A stretch of DNA of 15,266 nt from Hyphomicrobiales bacterium (GTDB lineage Bacteria > Pseudomonadota > Alphaproteobacteria > Rhizobiales > Aestuariivirgaceae), in NCBI GenBank assembly GCA_026987255.1, contig JALSNA010000143.1, positions 1 through 15,266 on the forward strand, read 5' to 3'. The position numbers and the translations under genes were made by a program. The notes under the pieces are model-generated. The model was not told the DNA's origin. It worked only from the letters and a program-made list of their open reading frames with translations, and did not search any database. This document shows, in pieces, positions 6,511 to 13,525 of the stretch. Each line of letters opens with the position of its first letter. Positions within the stretch are counted from its first letter, which is position 1.

Positions 6511-6607
6511 CGGCAAATGCGCAAAATATCAGTGGTCTTGTCTTGCCCGCCAATAGTGGCGCTATTGGCGGGCAAGACAAGGCCGCTGAGATGCAGCGCA
6601 TTTGTCG
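6511..6607. repeat. 97-nt near-perfect hairpin inside the MITE-like element
   Basis: The core is TTGTCTTGCCCGCCAATAG at 6538-6556, a TGGCG loop, and the exact reverse complement at 6562-6580 (19 bp). The stem continues outward nine more pairs (6529-6537 with 6581-6589, two G-U wobbles). After a symmetric 6x6 internal loop, twelve further pairs follow (6511-6522 with 6596-6607, one wobble). That gives about 40 base pairs in all. Confidence 0.85.
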
Positions 6608-6618
6608 CCCGAAGGGGA

Positions 6619-6695
6619 TGGCGGCCAGCAACAGGAGAGAAGCGCTCACGTTTGTAATTGCACATTTTTTCATGGGCTCCTGTTGCTGGCCGCCA
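6619..6695. repeat. Second long hairpin inside the MITE-like element, 19-bp perfect stem
   Basis: TGGCGGCCAGCAACAGGAG at 6619-6637 is exactly complementary to 6677-6695, across a 39-nt AT-richer loop. A short CGCCA-GAC-TGGCG hairpin overlaps its 3' foot at 6691-6703. Confidence 0.85.
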
Positions 6696-6726
6696 GACTG
6701 GCGCCACGTTTTTGTTGAGTCCAGAC

Positions 6727-6746
6727 CCTAAGGAAAAACCCCTAGG
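6727..6746. promoter_or_regulatory. Imperfect dyad CCTAAGG / CCCTAGG, possible operator
   Basis: Seven-base arms with one mismatch around a 6-bp A-rich spacer, beginning at the right edge of the MITE-like element about 90-105 bp before ttrB. This may be a binding site for a response regulator or other dimeric factor; no consensus is firmly recognised. Confidence 0.25.
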
Positions 6747-6790
6747 CGCACCGGGCATTCCCCCGATTTTTCCCCGGCCTTGGTCCCGCT

Positions 6791-6829
6791 AGTCTTCCCG
6801 GTGGAGTGAACCACCATCAGGGGAAGACT
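6791..6829 (+). promoter_or_regulatory. Hairpin covering the ttrB ribosome binding site
   Basis: AGTCTTCCC at 6791-6799 pairs perfectly with GGGAAGACT at 6821-6829, with an inner GGTGG/CCACC stem (6800-6804 with 6811-6815, 6-nt loop) and a small bulge. The Shine-Dalgarno AGGGGAAG (6819-6826) is largely buried in the 3' arm, four bases before the ATG at 6834. Translation of ttrB would therefore need unfolding of this stem. Confidence 0.55.
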
Positions 6830-6833
6830 TGTC

Positions 6834-7586
6834 ATGGACACATCGAGACGCGCATTCCTCACCGGCGCCGGCGCGCTCACCTGCGGCGCGGCGGCCGCTT
6901 CCGTGGGCGCAAAAGCCGCCAAGGCCGGGCCGCAACGGCATGGCGGCGATCCGTCGAAGCGCTATGCCATGGTCATCGATTTGCGCCGCTGCATCGGCTG
7001 TCAGGCCTGCACCATTGCCTGCTCGACGGAAAACCGCATTCCCATCGGCGAGTTCCGCACCATCGTCTCCCAATATGACGTGCGTGACGCGAACGATCCT
7101 GATGGCGCCGTCTACAGCTTCACCCTGCCGCGCCTGTGCAATCACTGCGACAACCCGCCCTGCGTGCCCGTCTGTCCGGTGCAGGCCACCTTCCAGCGGG
7201 AGGATGGCCGCGTGCTCATCGACGAGGAGGTCTGCGTCGGCTGTGGCTATTGCGTCCAGGCCTGCCCCTATGATGCGCGCTTCATCAACCCTGTGACCAA
7301 TACCGCCGACAAGTGCACCTTCTGCGTCCAGCGTGTCGATGCCGGTTTGCTGCCCGCCTGCGTGGAGACCTGCACCGGCGGAGCGCGCATGTTCGGCGAT
7401 GTCAAGGATCCGGAAAGCCATGTCAGCCGGGTGCTGGCCGAAGCCGGGGACGAGGTCAAGGTGCTGCGCCCGGAGATGAAGACCGCGCCCCATGTCTACT
7501 ACATCGGCCTGGACACCCGCTTCCAGGGCAAGGTGGATGGCGCGCCCGCCATGTGGACGAAGATCCGTGAAAGCCAGGAGGCCTGA
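6834..7586 (+). CDS. ttrB: Tetrathionate reductase subunit B, four [4Fe-4S] ferredoxin
   Basis: Electron-transfer subunit carrying electrons from the membrane subunit to the molybdenum subunit on the periplasmic face. It has 250 residues. The N-terminus carries a Tat signal, TSRRAFL at 3-9 with Arg5-Arg6, followed by a hydrophobic Ala/Gly-rich segment. Sixteen cysteines fall in four clusters typical of the DMSO-reductase ferredoxin family: 53/56/59/63, 102/105/110/114, 134/137/140/144 and 161/164/176/180. It heads a B-C-A operon as in Salmonella ttrBCA; ttrC starts 2 bp after its stop. A Tat signal on the B subunit fits the TtrB type. The ferredoxin role is certain. The substrate name rests on operon order and on the ttrC and ttrA resemblance. 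Confidence 0.88.
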   Translation: MDTSRRAFLTGAGALTCGAAAASVGAKAAKAGPQRHGGDPSKRYAMVIDLRRCIGCQACTIACSTENRIPIGEFRTIVSQYDVRDANDPDGAVYSFTLPRLCNHCDNPPCVPVCPVQATFQREDGRVLIDEEVCVGCGYCVQACPYDARFINPVTNTADKCTFCVQRVDAGLLPACVETCTGGARMFGDVKDPESHVSRVLAEAGDEVKVLRPEMKTAPHVYYIGLDTRFQGKVDGAPAMWTKIRESQEA

Positions 7587-7588
7587 CC

Positions 7589-8620
7589 ATGCCCGCCATC
7601 ATCGAAACCGTCAACATCACCCATGAGGCCGCCTGGCTGCCCTGGGCGGTATTCTATTTCTTCTTTGCCGCTCTGGCCTTCTCCGCCGCCATCATCTCCA
7701 CCGCATGGACGCTCCTGCGCCGTCCCGGATGGAAGCGCGCCGCGCGCATGGCCCTGCTGGTTTTGCTCTCCAGCGCCATTGTCGCGCCCGTGGCCCTTCT
7801 GGCCGATCTGCACCAGCCGGGGCGCTTCTGGCATTTCTACACCCACTTCACCCCCTGGAGCTGGATGAGCTGGGGGGCGCTCTTTTTGCCGCTCTTTGTC
7901 GCCCTGGCCATCGTCTACAGCTGGCTGGCCCTCACCCAGCCCAAAGATGGCCGTCTCGCCTGGGCCATCCGGCCGCTGGCCATGGCAACCTTGGCCTTCG
8001 CCCTGCTGGTGGCGCTCTATACCGGCATGGAGGTCATGGTCGTCAAGGCCCGCCCCATCTGGAACACGGCCCTTCTGCCCTGGGCCTATCTGTTCACCGG
8101 CCTGATGGGCGCAGCCGGTCTGGCGCTTGTCGTGGATGCCTTCATTCCCGGTGATCATGCCACGGCGGAGCGCAAGCTGAGCAAGGTCATGGGCTATGCC
8201 GCCTTGCTCTCTTTGCTGACCTTGGGCCTGTGGCTGGCCGAGGGCCTCACCGGCATTTCGGATGCCGCGGCGCGCACCATCGCGGCCATTTCCGGCTCCG
8301 CCTATTGGCGCATGATCGGCCTGGCGCTGGCTCTGTCCCTTGCCGTGCCCATCCTGGGGTTTTTCATCCGCGGCCTGCCTTTGGCGGTTCTGGGGCTGAT
8401 CGCCGTGGCCGCCATGTGGGCCTTCCGCTGGGTGGTCTTCATGGATGGCCAGATGATCCCCAAGACCGGCGCCGGGCTCTATGCCTATCGTCTGCCCATG
8501 GGCGCGGACGGCCTGCTCGGCATCATTGGCATCATCGGCCTGTGGCTGGCCGTCATCATCATCGTGACCACCATCACCGGCCCCGCGCCGCGGCAGGGCG
8601 CGGCCCAGCCGGCCGAATGA
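7589..8620 (+). CDS. ttrC: Tetrathionate reductase subunit C, NrfD-type membrane anchor
   Basis: Integral membrane subunit that oxidises quinol and passes electrons to TtrB. The 343 residues contain roughly nine hydrophobic helices, without the histidine pairs of a cytochrome b, as expected for the NrfD/PsrC family. The segment ADLHQPGRFW (about 71-80), followed by FTPWSWMSWGALFLPLF, is characteristic of NrfD/TtrC proteins near the quinol site. The start is ATG 7589 with a textbook AGGAGG that lies inside the end of ttrB, implying translational coupling. A 45-bp gap separates it from ttrA. Quinone type and direction cannot be told from sequence. Confidence 0.88.
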   Translation: MPAIIETVNITHEAAWLPWAVFYFFFAALAFSAAIISTAWTLLRRPGWKRAARMALLVLLSSAIVAPVALLADLHQPGRFWHFYTHFTPWSWMSWGALFLPLFVALAIVYSWLALTQPKDGRLAWAIRPLAMATLAFALLVALYTGMEVMVVKARPIWNTALLPWAYLFTGLMGAAGLALVVDAFIPGDHATAERKLSKVMGYAALLSLLTLGLWLAEGLTGISDAAARTIAAISGSAYWRMIGLALALSLAVPILGFFIRGLPLAVLGLIAVAAMWAFRWVVFMDGQMIPKTGAGLYAYRLPMGADGLLGIIGIIGLWLAVIIIVTTITGPAPRQGAAQPAE

Positions 8621-8665
8621 GCCGGAAGAATGGTTCAGACAGATTGATTGCAAGGATTTGACACC

Positions 8666-11600
8666 ATGAGCACCAGACGCAACCTCCTGAAAGGCGCCGC
8701 CGCCCTCGGTGGGCTGGCCGCCTTCGCCGCCGGATATGCCGAAACCGCCGCCCGCGCCGTCAAGGGCCTGACCAGCGGCACCGATGGCCAAAGGCCGCGC
8801 GACCGCATCGCCGGAAATGCCTTTCCCCCCGAATACACCGTCGATCCGGAAAGCGGCGAGCTGCGCATCAATCCCGCTCAGCAGATCGCCTTCACCATGT
8901 GCCAGGGCTGCAACACCATGTGCGGCCTGCGCATCCGCTACGACAGGAAGAGCGGCGAAATCCTGCGCGTCACCGGCAATCCCTATCATCCCCTCTCGGC
9001 GGATGCCCAATTGCCCTACAAGACCCCCGTCAGGGATGCCCTCCTGGCCCTCTCGGGCAAGGACGATGCGGGCCTGGCGCAGCGCTCCACCGCCTGCGGA
9101 CGCGGCAATGCCATGCTCTCGCAGATAGCCAGCCCCTTCCGCGTCCTCACCTGCCTGAAACGGGTCGGCCCGCGCGGCTCCGGCAAGTGGAAGAGCATCA
9201 GTTTCGAAAAGCTGGTGGAGGAGGTCTGCGAAGGCGGCGATCTCTTCGGCGAGGGGCATGTGGAGGGTCTGCGCGCCATTCGCGATCTGAAGACCCCGCT
9301 CGATCCGCAAAATCCCGAATATGGCCCCAAGGCCAACCAGCTCGCCGTGATCCACGCCACCGGCGATGGCCGCAATCCCTTCATCAAGCGCTTCGCCTTC
9401 AACTGCTTCGGCACCCGCAATTATGGCCACCACGGCTCCTATTGCGGCTTTGCCATGCGCGGCGGCTCCGGCGCCGTCATGGGCGATTTCAGGAAGTTCG
9501 CCCACGGCAAGCCGGATTTCGAGTTCTGCGAGTTCGCCATTTTTCTCGGCTCGGCGCCGGGCAACGCCGGCAAGCCCTTCAAGCGCCAGGGCCGCATGGT
9601 CGCCGAGGCCAGAACCGATGGCAAGATGCGCTACGTGGTCGTCGATCCGGTCATGACCAATGCCGCAAGCCATGCCGCCCGCGACCGCGATTCGTGGATC
9701 GCCATCAAGCCGGGAACGGATGCCGCCCTGGCCATGGGCATGATCCGCTGGATCGTCGACAACCACAAATATGACGCGGCCTTCCTCGCAGCCCCCGGCC
9801 CCAAAGCCGCCGGGGCCATCGGCGAACAGACCTGGACCAACGCCACCCACCTGGTCAACGTCGAAACCGGCCGCTTCCTGCGCGGCAAGGACATGGGCTG
9901 GGCCGAAAACGCCGAAGATCCGCAAAAGGCCAAGAAGCTCGCCAAGGCCCCCGTGGTCATGACCGAAAATGGCGAACTGGCCCATTTCGCCAAGGCGGAC
10001 AAGGGCAGGCTGTTCTATTCGGGCAAGGTGCAGACCCCTTCCGGCGAGGTGCAGGTCAAGACCGCCATGCAGATGCTGGCCGAATCCGCCAGGCGCTTCA
10101 CCATTGCGGAATATGCCGAAAAGTGCGGCCTGGAGCCTGCCGTCATCGTCAATCTGGCCCGCGAGTTCACCTCCCATGGCAAAAAGGCCGCCATCAACAT
10201 CCATGGCGGCGCCATGAGCGCCAATGGCTTCTACACCGCCTGGGCGGTGCTCATGCTCAATGCCCTGATCGGCAACTGGAACTGGAAGGGCGGCGTCAGC
10301 CCCTCCGGCGGCGGATTTCCCACCTTCGGCAAGGGTCCACGCTACAATCTCAAGAAGTTCCCCGGCATGGTCAAGCCCAAGGGCGTCTTCCTGTCCCGCT
10401 CGCGCTTTCCCTATCACAAGACATCCGAGTTCAAGCGCCGCAAGGCGGCCGGCAAGAGCCCTTATCCCACAAGGGCCCCCTGGCATCCCTTCTCGCCGCC
10501 CATCCTGACCGAATACCTGACCAGCCATTTCGATGGCTATCCCTACAAGCTCAAGGCCCTGATCAGCTTCATGGCCAATCCGCTCTATGGCCAGGCCGGG
10601 CTGGCCGCCTCCATCGGCGAAAAGATGAAGGATCCGAAGCAGTTGCCGCTCTTTGTCGCCATAGACGGCTTCATCAACGAAACCTCCGCCCTGGCCGACT
10701 ACATCGTGCCCGACAGCGTCATGTATGAAGCCTGGGGCTGGGCCAAGCCGTGGAACGGCACCGTCACAAGGACATCGACCGCCCGCTGGCCGGTGACCGA
10801 GCCTAAGCAGGTCAGCGCCAAAAGCGGCGACAAGGTCACCATGGAGCTGTTTTTCATCGCCGTCGGCAAGCGCCTCGGTCTGCCCGGCTTCGGCGATGCG
10901 GTCATCAAGGGCGCCGATGGCGCCATGTATCCGCTCAACCGCCCGGAGGACTGGTATCTGCGCGCCGCCGCCAACTGCGCCTTTGCCGGCAAGCCGGTGC
11001 CCGATGCCTCCGATGAGGAGATCGGGCTGACCGGCGTCTCCCGCATCATGGGCGAGATCGAAAAGACCGTGAAGCCAGAAGAGGCGCGCAAGGTGGCCTT
11101 CCTCTACACCCGTGGCGGGCGCATGGAGGATTATGCCAAGGCCTACAGGGGCGATCAGCTCACCCATGCCTACAAAAAGCCCTTGCGGATCTACAACCAG
11201 AAGGTCGGCACATCCGTCAACACCATGACCGGCAAGCGCTTCTCAGGCGTGCCCGCCTGGCATGAACAGCAGTTCGCCGATGAAACGCCGCTGCGCAAGG
11301 TCTGGACGAAGGAGCAATGGCCCCTGGATCTGGTCTCCTTCAAGTCGAACCTGCAATCGAGCTATTCCATCGCCTCGCCGCGCCTGCGCCAGATCGTGCC
11401 GCAAAACACCATCTCCATCCACCCCGAAGATGCCGCAAAGGCCGGCGTGAAGTCCGGCGATAAGGTGCGCATCATCACCCCCGGCGGCACGGCCGAAGGC
11501 CTGGCCCTGGTGCGCGAGGGCATCCGCCAGGGCGCGGTGGGCATCCCCCATGGCTATGGCCACTGGGAGCTGGGCGCGCGCCCCCACCAGATCGACGGCA

Positions 11601-11755
11601 GGATGCAGCCTTCCGTTCCCGGTCTCGATGCCGGCGTCAACCTCAATCTCCTGGGGCTGCCCGATGTCCGCCGCGGCGGCCATGCCACCTTGCTGGACTG
11701 GGCCCTGGGCTCGGCGGCCCGCACCGCCCTGCCATGCCGCATCGAGAAGGTGTGA
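8666..11755 (+). CDS. ttrA: Tetrathionate reductase subunit A, molybdopterin catalytic subunit
   Basis: Catalytic subunit of the DMSO-reductase superfamily, expected to reduce tetrathionate to thiosulfate on the periplasmic side using a Mo-bis(pyranopterin) cofactor. I start at ATG 8666 (1029 residues), preceded by AAGGA at nine bases; an upstream in-frame TTG (8648) has no such support. The Tat motif TRRNLLK with Arg4-Arg5 leads a hydrophobic stretch. The N-terminal [4Fe-4S] ligands are Cys79, Cys82, Cys86 and Cys144. Cys260 in GSYCGF is the likely molybdenum ligand. The length is close to Salmonella TtrA and above most family members. The nearest alternatives are arsenate (ArrA/ArxA) or polysulfide/thiosulfate reductases; length and the B-C-A gene order favour TtrA. 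No ttrRS pair or dedicated chaperone gene is in the window. Confidence 0.85.
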   Translation: MSTRRNLLKGAAALGGLAAFAAGYAETAARAVKGLTSGTDGQRPRDRIAGNAFPPEYTVDPESGELRINPAQQIAFTMCQGCNTMCGLRIRYDRKSGEILRVTGNPYHPLSADAQLPYKTPVRDALLALSGKDDAGLAQRSTACGRGNAMLSQIASPFRVLTCLKRVGPRGSGKWKSISFEKLVEEVCEGGDLFGEGHVEGLRAIRDLKTPLDPQNPEYGPKANQLAVIHATGDGRNPFIKRFAFNCFGTRNYGHHGSYCGFAMRGGSGAVMGDFRKFAHGKPDFEFCEFAIFLGSAPGNAGKPFKRQGRMVAEARTDGKMRYVVVDPVMTNAASHAARDRDSWIAIKPGTDAALAMGMIRWIVDNHKYDAAFLAAPGPKAAGAIGEQTWTNATHLVNVETGRFLRGKDMGWAENAEDPQKAKKLAKAPVVMTENGELAHFAKADKGRLFYSGKVQTPSGEVQVKTAMQMLAESARRFTIAEYAEKCGLEPAVIVNLAREFTSHGKKAAINIHGGAMSANGFYTAWAVLMLNALIGNWNWKGGVSPSGGGFPTFGKGPRYNLKKFPGMVKPKGVFLSRSRFPYHKTSEFKRRKAAGKSPYPTRAPWHPFSPPILTEYLTSHFDGYPYKLKALISFMANPLYGQAGLAASIGEKMKDPKQLPLFVAIDGFINETSALADYIVPDSVMYEAWGWAKPWNGTVTRTSTARWPVTEPKQVSAKSGDKVTMELFFIAVGKRLGLPGFGDAVIKGADGAMYPLNRPEDWYLRAAANCAFAGKPVPDASDEEIGLTGVSRIMGEIEKTVKPEEARKVAFLYTRGGRMEDYAKAYRGDQLTHAYKKPLRIYNQKVGTSVNTMTGKRFSGVPAWHEQQFADETPLRKVWTKEQWPLDLVSFKSNLQSSYSIASPRLRQIVPQNTISIHPEDAAKAGVKSGDKVRIITPGGTAEGLALVREGIRQGAVGIPHGYGHWELGARPHQIDGRMQPSVPGLDAGVNLNLLGLPDVRRGGHATLLDWALGSAARTALPCRIEKV

Positions 11756-11763
11756 GAATAATT

Positions 11764-11789
11764 TCCGGGGCAGGGCATCCTGCCCCGGA
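11764..11789 (+). terminator. Hairpin after ttrA, possible terminator
   Basis: TCCGGGGCAGG pairs perfectly with CCTGCCCCGGA (11 bp) around a GCAT tetraloop, nine bases after the ttrA stop. There is no U-run, so it may protect the 3' end or work with Rho. Confidence 0.6.
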
Positions 11790-11820
11790 TCAGGCCAGAT
11801 GCAAGCAGAGACGAAGAGAT

Positions 11821-11862
11821 TTGATCTGCATCATTGCAAGGCCCTTTCCGCGGCGCGATAGT
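11821..11862 (+). promoter_or_regulatory. FNR-type class II promoter for the YARHG gene
   Basis: TTGAT-CTGC-ATCAT at 11821-11834 matches nine of ten FNR-consensus positions and is centred at 11827.5. With class II geometry (-41.5) the start falls at 11869 and the -10 hexamer at 11857-11862, which reads GATAGT (four of six to TATAAT). Box and -10 fall exactly at class II spacing. It has the same TTGAT-N4-ATCAT arms as the box upstream of ttrB. Confidence 0.6.
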
Positions 11863-11906
11863 GTCCCATGGAGACGGGGGCGCATTTTTCAACTGGAGGC
11901 TTTGAA

Positions 11907-12446
11907 ATGCGCAAATGGTTTTTCTCCCTCGCCGCTGCGGCCCTGGTCATGGCGGCCCCGGCATGGGCGGACATTTTTCCGGGCTCGTCCAGCAGATATC
12001 TGGGCAATGGCGAGCTCTCCGCGCTCTCCTGTCAGGATCTGTGGGTGGCGCGCAACGAGATTTACGCCCGCAACGGCTATTGCTTCAAGACCCGCCGGGC
12101 GCGCAACTATTTCGGCAATGCCGGGTGCTACACGTCCAATCCGCCGCTGAATCGCATCGAGCGGGCCAATATCGCCCGCATCAAGAGGTGGGAGCGCCGC
12201 TGTGGCGCCGCAGCCCCCGCGCCCGGTGGCGGCGGCATGGGCGGGCTGATGAACCTCAGCTGTCAGCGCCTGTGGGTCATGCGCAACCAGATCTACAAGA
12301 ACAACGGCTATTGCTTCAAGACGCGCCGGGCGCGCAACTATTTTGGCAATGCCGGATGTTATACCTCCAATCCGCGTCTGAGCCGCTGGGAGCGCAACCG
12401 GGTCAACGCCATCCGCCGCGCCGAGCGCGCCAAGGGGTGCCGTTGA
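11907..12446 (+). CDS. Secreted protein with two tandem YARHG modules
   Basis: Function unknown. The start is ATG 11907, preceded by CTGGAGG at a proper distance; the in-frame ATG at 11868 lies at the predicted transcription start. Of 179 residues, 1-21 form a classic Sec signal (MRKWFFSLAAAALVMAAPAWA, cleaved before Asp22). Two modules follow at about 40-99 and 117-178, each starting LSCQ-LW, with the YARHG-type motif as YARNG (53-57) and YKNNG (130-134) and four cysteines per module. A 24-residue block (56-79 and 133-156) is identical in both. A Gly/Pro/Ala linker joins them. The protein is very arginine-rich and probably periplasmic. YARHG domains are known from extracellular bacterial proteins without an assigned activity. 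The FNR-like promoter and the position next to ttrA suggest an anaerobic envelope role. Confidence 0.82.
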   Translation: MRKWFFSLAAAALVMAAPAWADIFPGSSSRYLGNGELSALSCQDLWVARNEIYARNGYCFKTRRARNYFGNAGCYTSNPPLNRIERANIARIKRWERRCGAAAPAPGGGGMGGLMNLSCQRLWVMRNQIYKNNGYCFKTRRARNYFGNAGCYTSNPRLSRWERNRVNAIRRAERAKGCR

Positions 12447-12486
12447 GCGCCAACCGGCGCCCTTGATGCCCTGAATGAACAAATAT

Positions 12487-12519
12487 CTCGCGCCCCGCCA
12501 TGCAAAGGCGGGGCGCGAG
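12487..12519. terminator. Strong GC hairpin between YARHG gene and rsmA, probable terminator
   Basis: CTCGCGCCCCGCC and GGCGGGGCGCGAG form a perfect 13-bp stem around ATGCAAA, 41 bases after the YARHG stop. No T-run follows on the plus strand; an A/T-rich patch (AAATAT) adjoins the stem, reading as ATATTT on the minus strand. It is suitably placed to end either convergent transcript. Confidence 0.6.
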
Positions 12520-12595
12520 GGCGTCGACCCATAAAGCGGGATGGCCATTGCAGGATTCAGGAAAAATATCAGCTTTCTTTTGTCTGCAGGCAATA

Positions 12596-12615
12596 CCTTG
12601 AAGGTTTTGTCAAGG
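12596..12615. repeat. Short inverted repeat downstream of rsmA
   Basis: CCTTGA at 12596-12601 pairs with TCAAGG at 12610-12615 (8-nt loop, AGGTTTTG). It lies in the convergent gap and is a weak candidate for the rsmA transcript end. Confidence 0.3.
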
Positions 12616-12685
12616 GCGAAAGGGCGCTGGTATGCAGCATGGACCGTGCAATAGCCGTGCAAATTCATGGGCCCTGACCGTAAGG

Positions 12686-13525
12686 TCATGAAATCAAACT
12701 GGCCAGACGGCAAAAGTCCTCCACGCTGAGCTCCTCTGCGCGTTTCGTCTCGGCAATTCCGGCCTCGTGCAGCAAGGTGGCGCTCTTGCCAGTCAGCGTC
12801 TTGAGGGATTGACGCAGCATTTTGCGCCGCTGGTTGAAGGCCGCCGCGGTGACCCTTTGCAAGGCTTCTGCGCCGCATGCATCAGGCGCGGCGGATGGGA
12901 TGATGCGCACCACCGTCGAGGTCACCTTGGGCGGCGGCACGAAGGCCGTGGGGGGGATGCCGAACAGCAATTCGACCCTGGAGCGCCATTGCGCCAGAAT
13001 GCTCAGCCGCCCATAGGCCTTGCTGCGCGGCGCAGCGGCCAGGCGCTCAGCCACTTCCTTTTGGAACATCAAGGTCAGCGATTCCCACCACGGCGGCCAG
13101 GGATCGGCCAGCAGCCATCCGGTCAGCAGGGGTGTTGCAATGTTGTAGGGCAGATTGGCCACGATCTTGACGGGCTGGCCGGCCTGATTGGCCAATGCGG
13201 AAAAATCCTGTTTCAGGGCATCGCCGGAGATGACCTCCAGTCTGCCCGGCCAGCGCCGCGCGATCTCCTCCAGGGCGGGCAGGGCGCGCGCGTCGCGCTC
13301 GATGGCGACGACTTTCCTTGCGCCTTCCAGCAGCAGGGCGCGGGTCAGCCCGCCGGGGCCCGGGCCCACCTCGATCACCGTTCGCCCCTCCAGGGGCCCG
13401 GCGGCACGGGCGATCTTGCGCGTCAGGTTCAGATCGAGCAGGAAGTTCTGGCCCAGCGCCTTTCTGGCCCGCAGGCCATGGGCGGCGATGACTTCGCGCA
13501 AGGGCGGCAGGCCATCATCGCTCAT
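12686..13525 (-). CDS. rsmA: RsmA/KsgA, 16S rRNA dimethyladenosine transferase
   Basis: Uses S-adenosylmethionine to dimethylate two adjacent adenines in helix 45 of 16S rRNA during late 30S assembly. It has 279 residues from ATG 13525. GQNFL at 25-29, the SAM-binding motif [10 protein letters not shown] at 52-61 and the catalytic NLPYNI at 124-129 are all intact, followed by QKEVAERL and the C-terminal RNA-binding helical domain. The open frame extends further upstream, but that part overlaps pdxA and has no family resemblance. The start codon overlaps the pdxA stop in ATGA, implying translational coupling. It is the last gene of a surA-pdxA-rsmA operon. Confidence 0.96.
   Translation of the reverse strand: MSDDGLPPLREVIAAHGLRARKALGQNFLLDLNLTRKIARAAGPLEGRTVIEVGPGPGGLTRALLLEGARKVVAIERDARALPALEEIARRWPGRLEVISGDALKQDFSALANQAGQPVKIVANLPYNIATPLLTGWLLADPWPPWWESLTLMFQKEVAERLAAAPRSKAYGRLSILAQWRSRVELLFGIPPTAFVPPPKVTSTVVRIIPSAAPDACGAEALQRVTAAAFNQRRKMLRQSLKTLTGKSATLLHEAGIAETKRAEELSVEDFCRLASLIS

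Larger units (their letters stand above)
6478..6729. mobile_element. MITE-like element with imperfect 25-bp terminal inverted repeats
   Basis: The ends 6479-6503 and 6704-6728 are inverted copies agreeing at 21 of 25 positions without gaps; both begin GGGTCTGG, then CTCAA, AAA and CGTGG at the same places, and one more flanking A-T pair extends them. Between them lie two long hairpins (6511-6607 and 6619-6695). No transposase is encoded, and no clear target-site duplication is visible (flanks CATCC and AAGGA). This is the anatomy of a miniature inverted-repeat element mobilised in trans, or of an internally deleted insertion sequence. Open frames crossing it on both strands read near-identical peptides only because it is palindromic. 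It occupies the leader of the ttr operon. Confidence 0.6.

Noticed and set aside
6697..6715. TGGCGCCACG resembling a sigma-54 -24 element
   Set aside because: No GC at the -12 position; the sequence is part of the element's terminal region.
6440..6758. Overlapping 77- and 89-codon minus-strand frames and a long plus-strand frame before ttrB
   Set aside because: They cross the palindromic MITE-like element; the near-identical peptides on both strands follow from its symmetry.
7499..11167. 1222-codon open frame on the minus strand opposite ttrC and ttrA
   Set aside because: It lies antisense to two clear genes with intact cofactor motifs, and its translation is low-complexity Gly/Ala/His/Leu, typical of the complement of a GC-rich gene.
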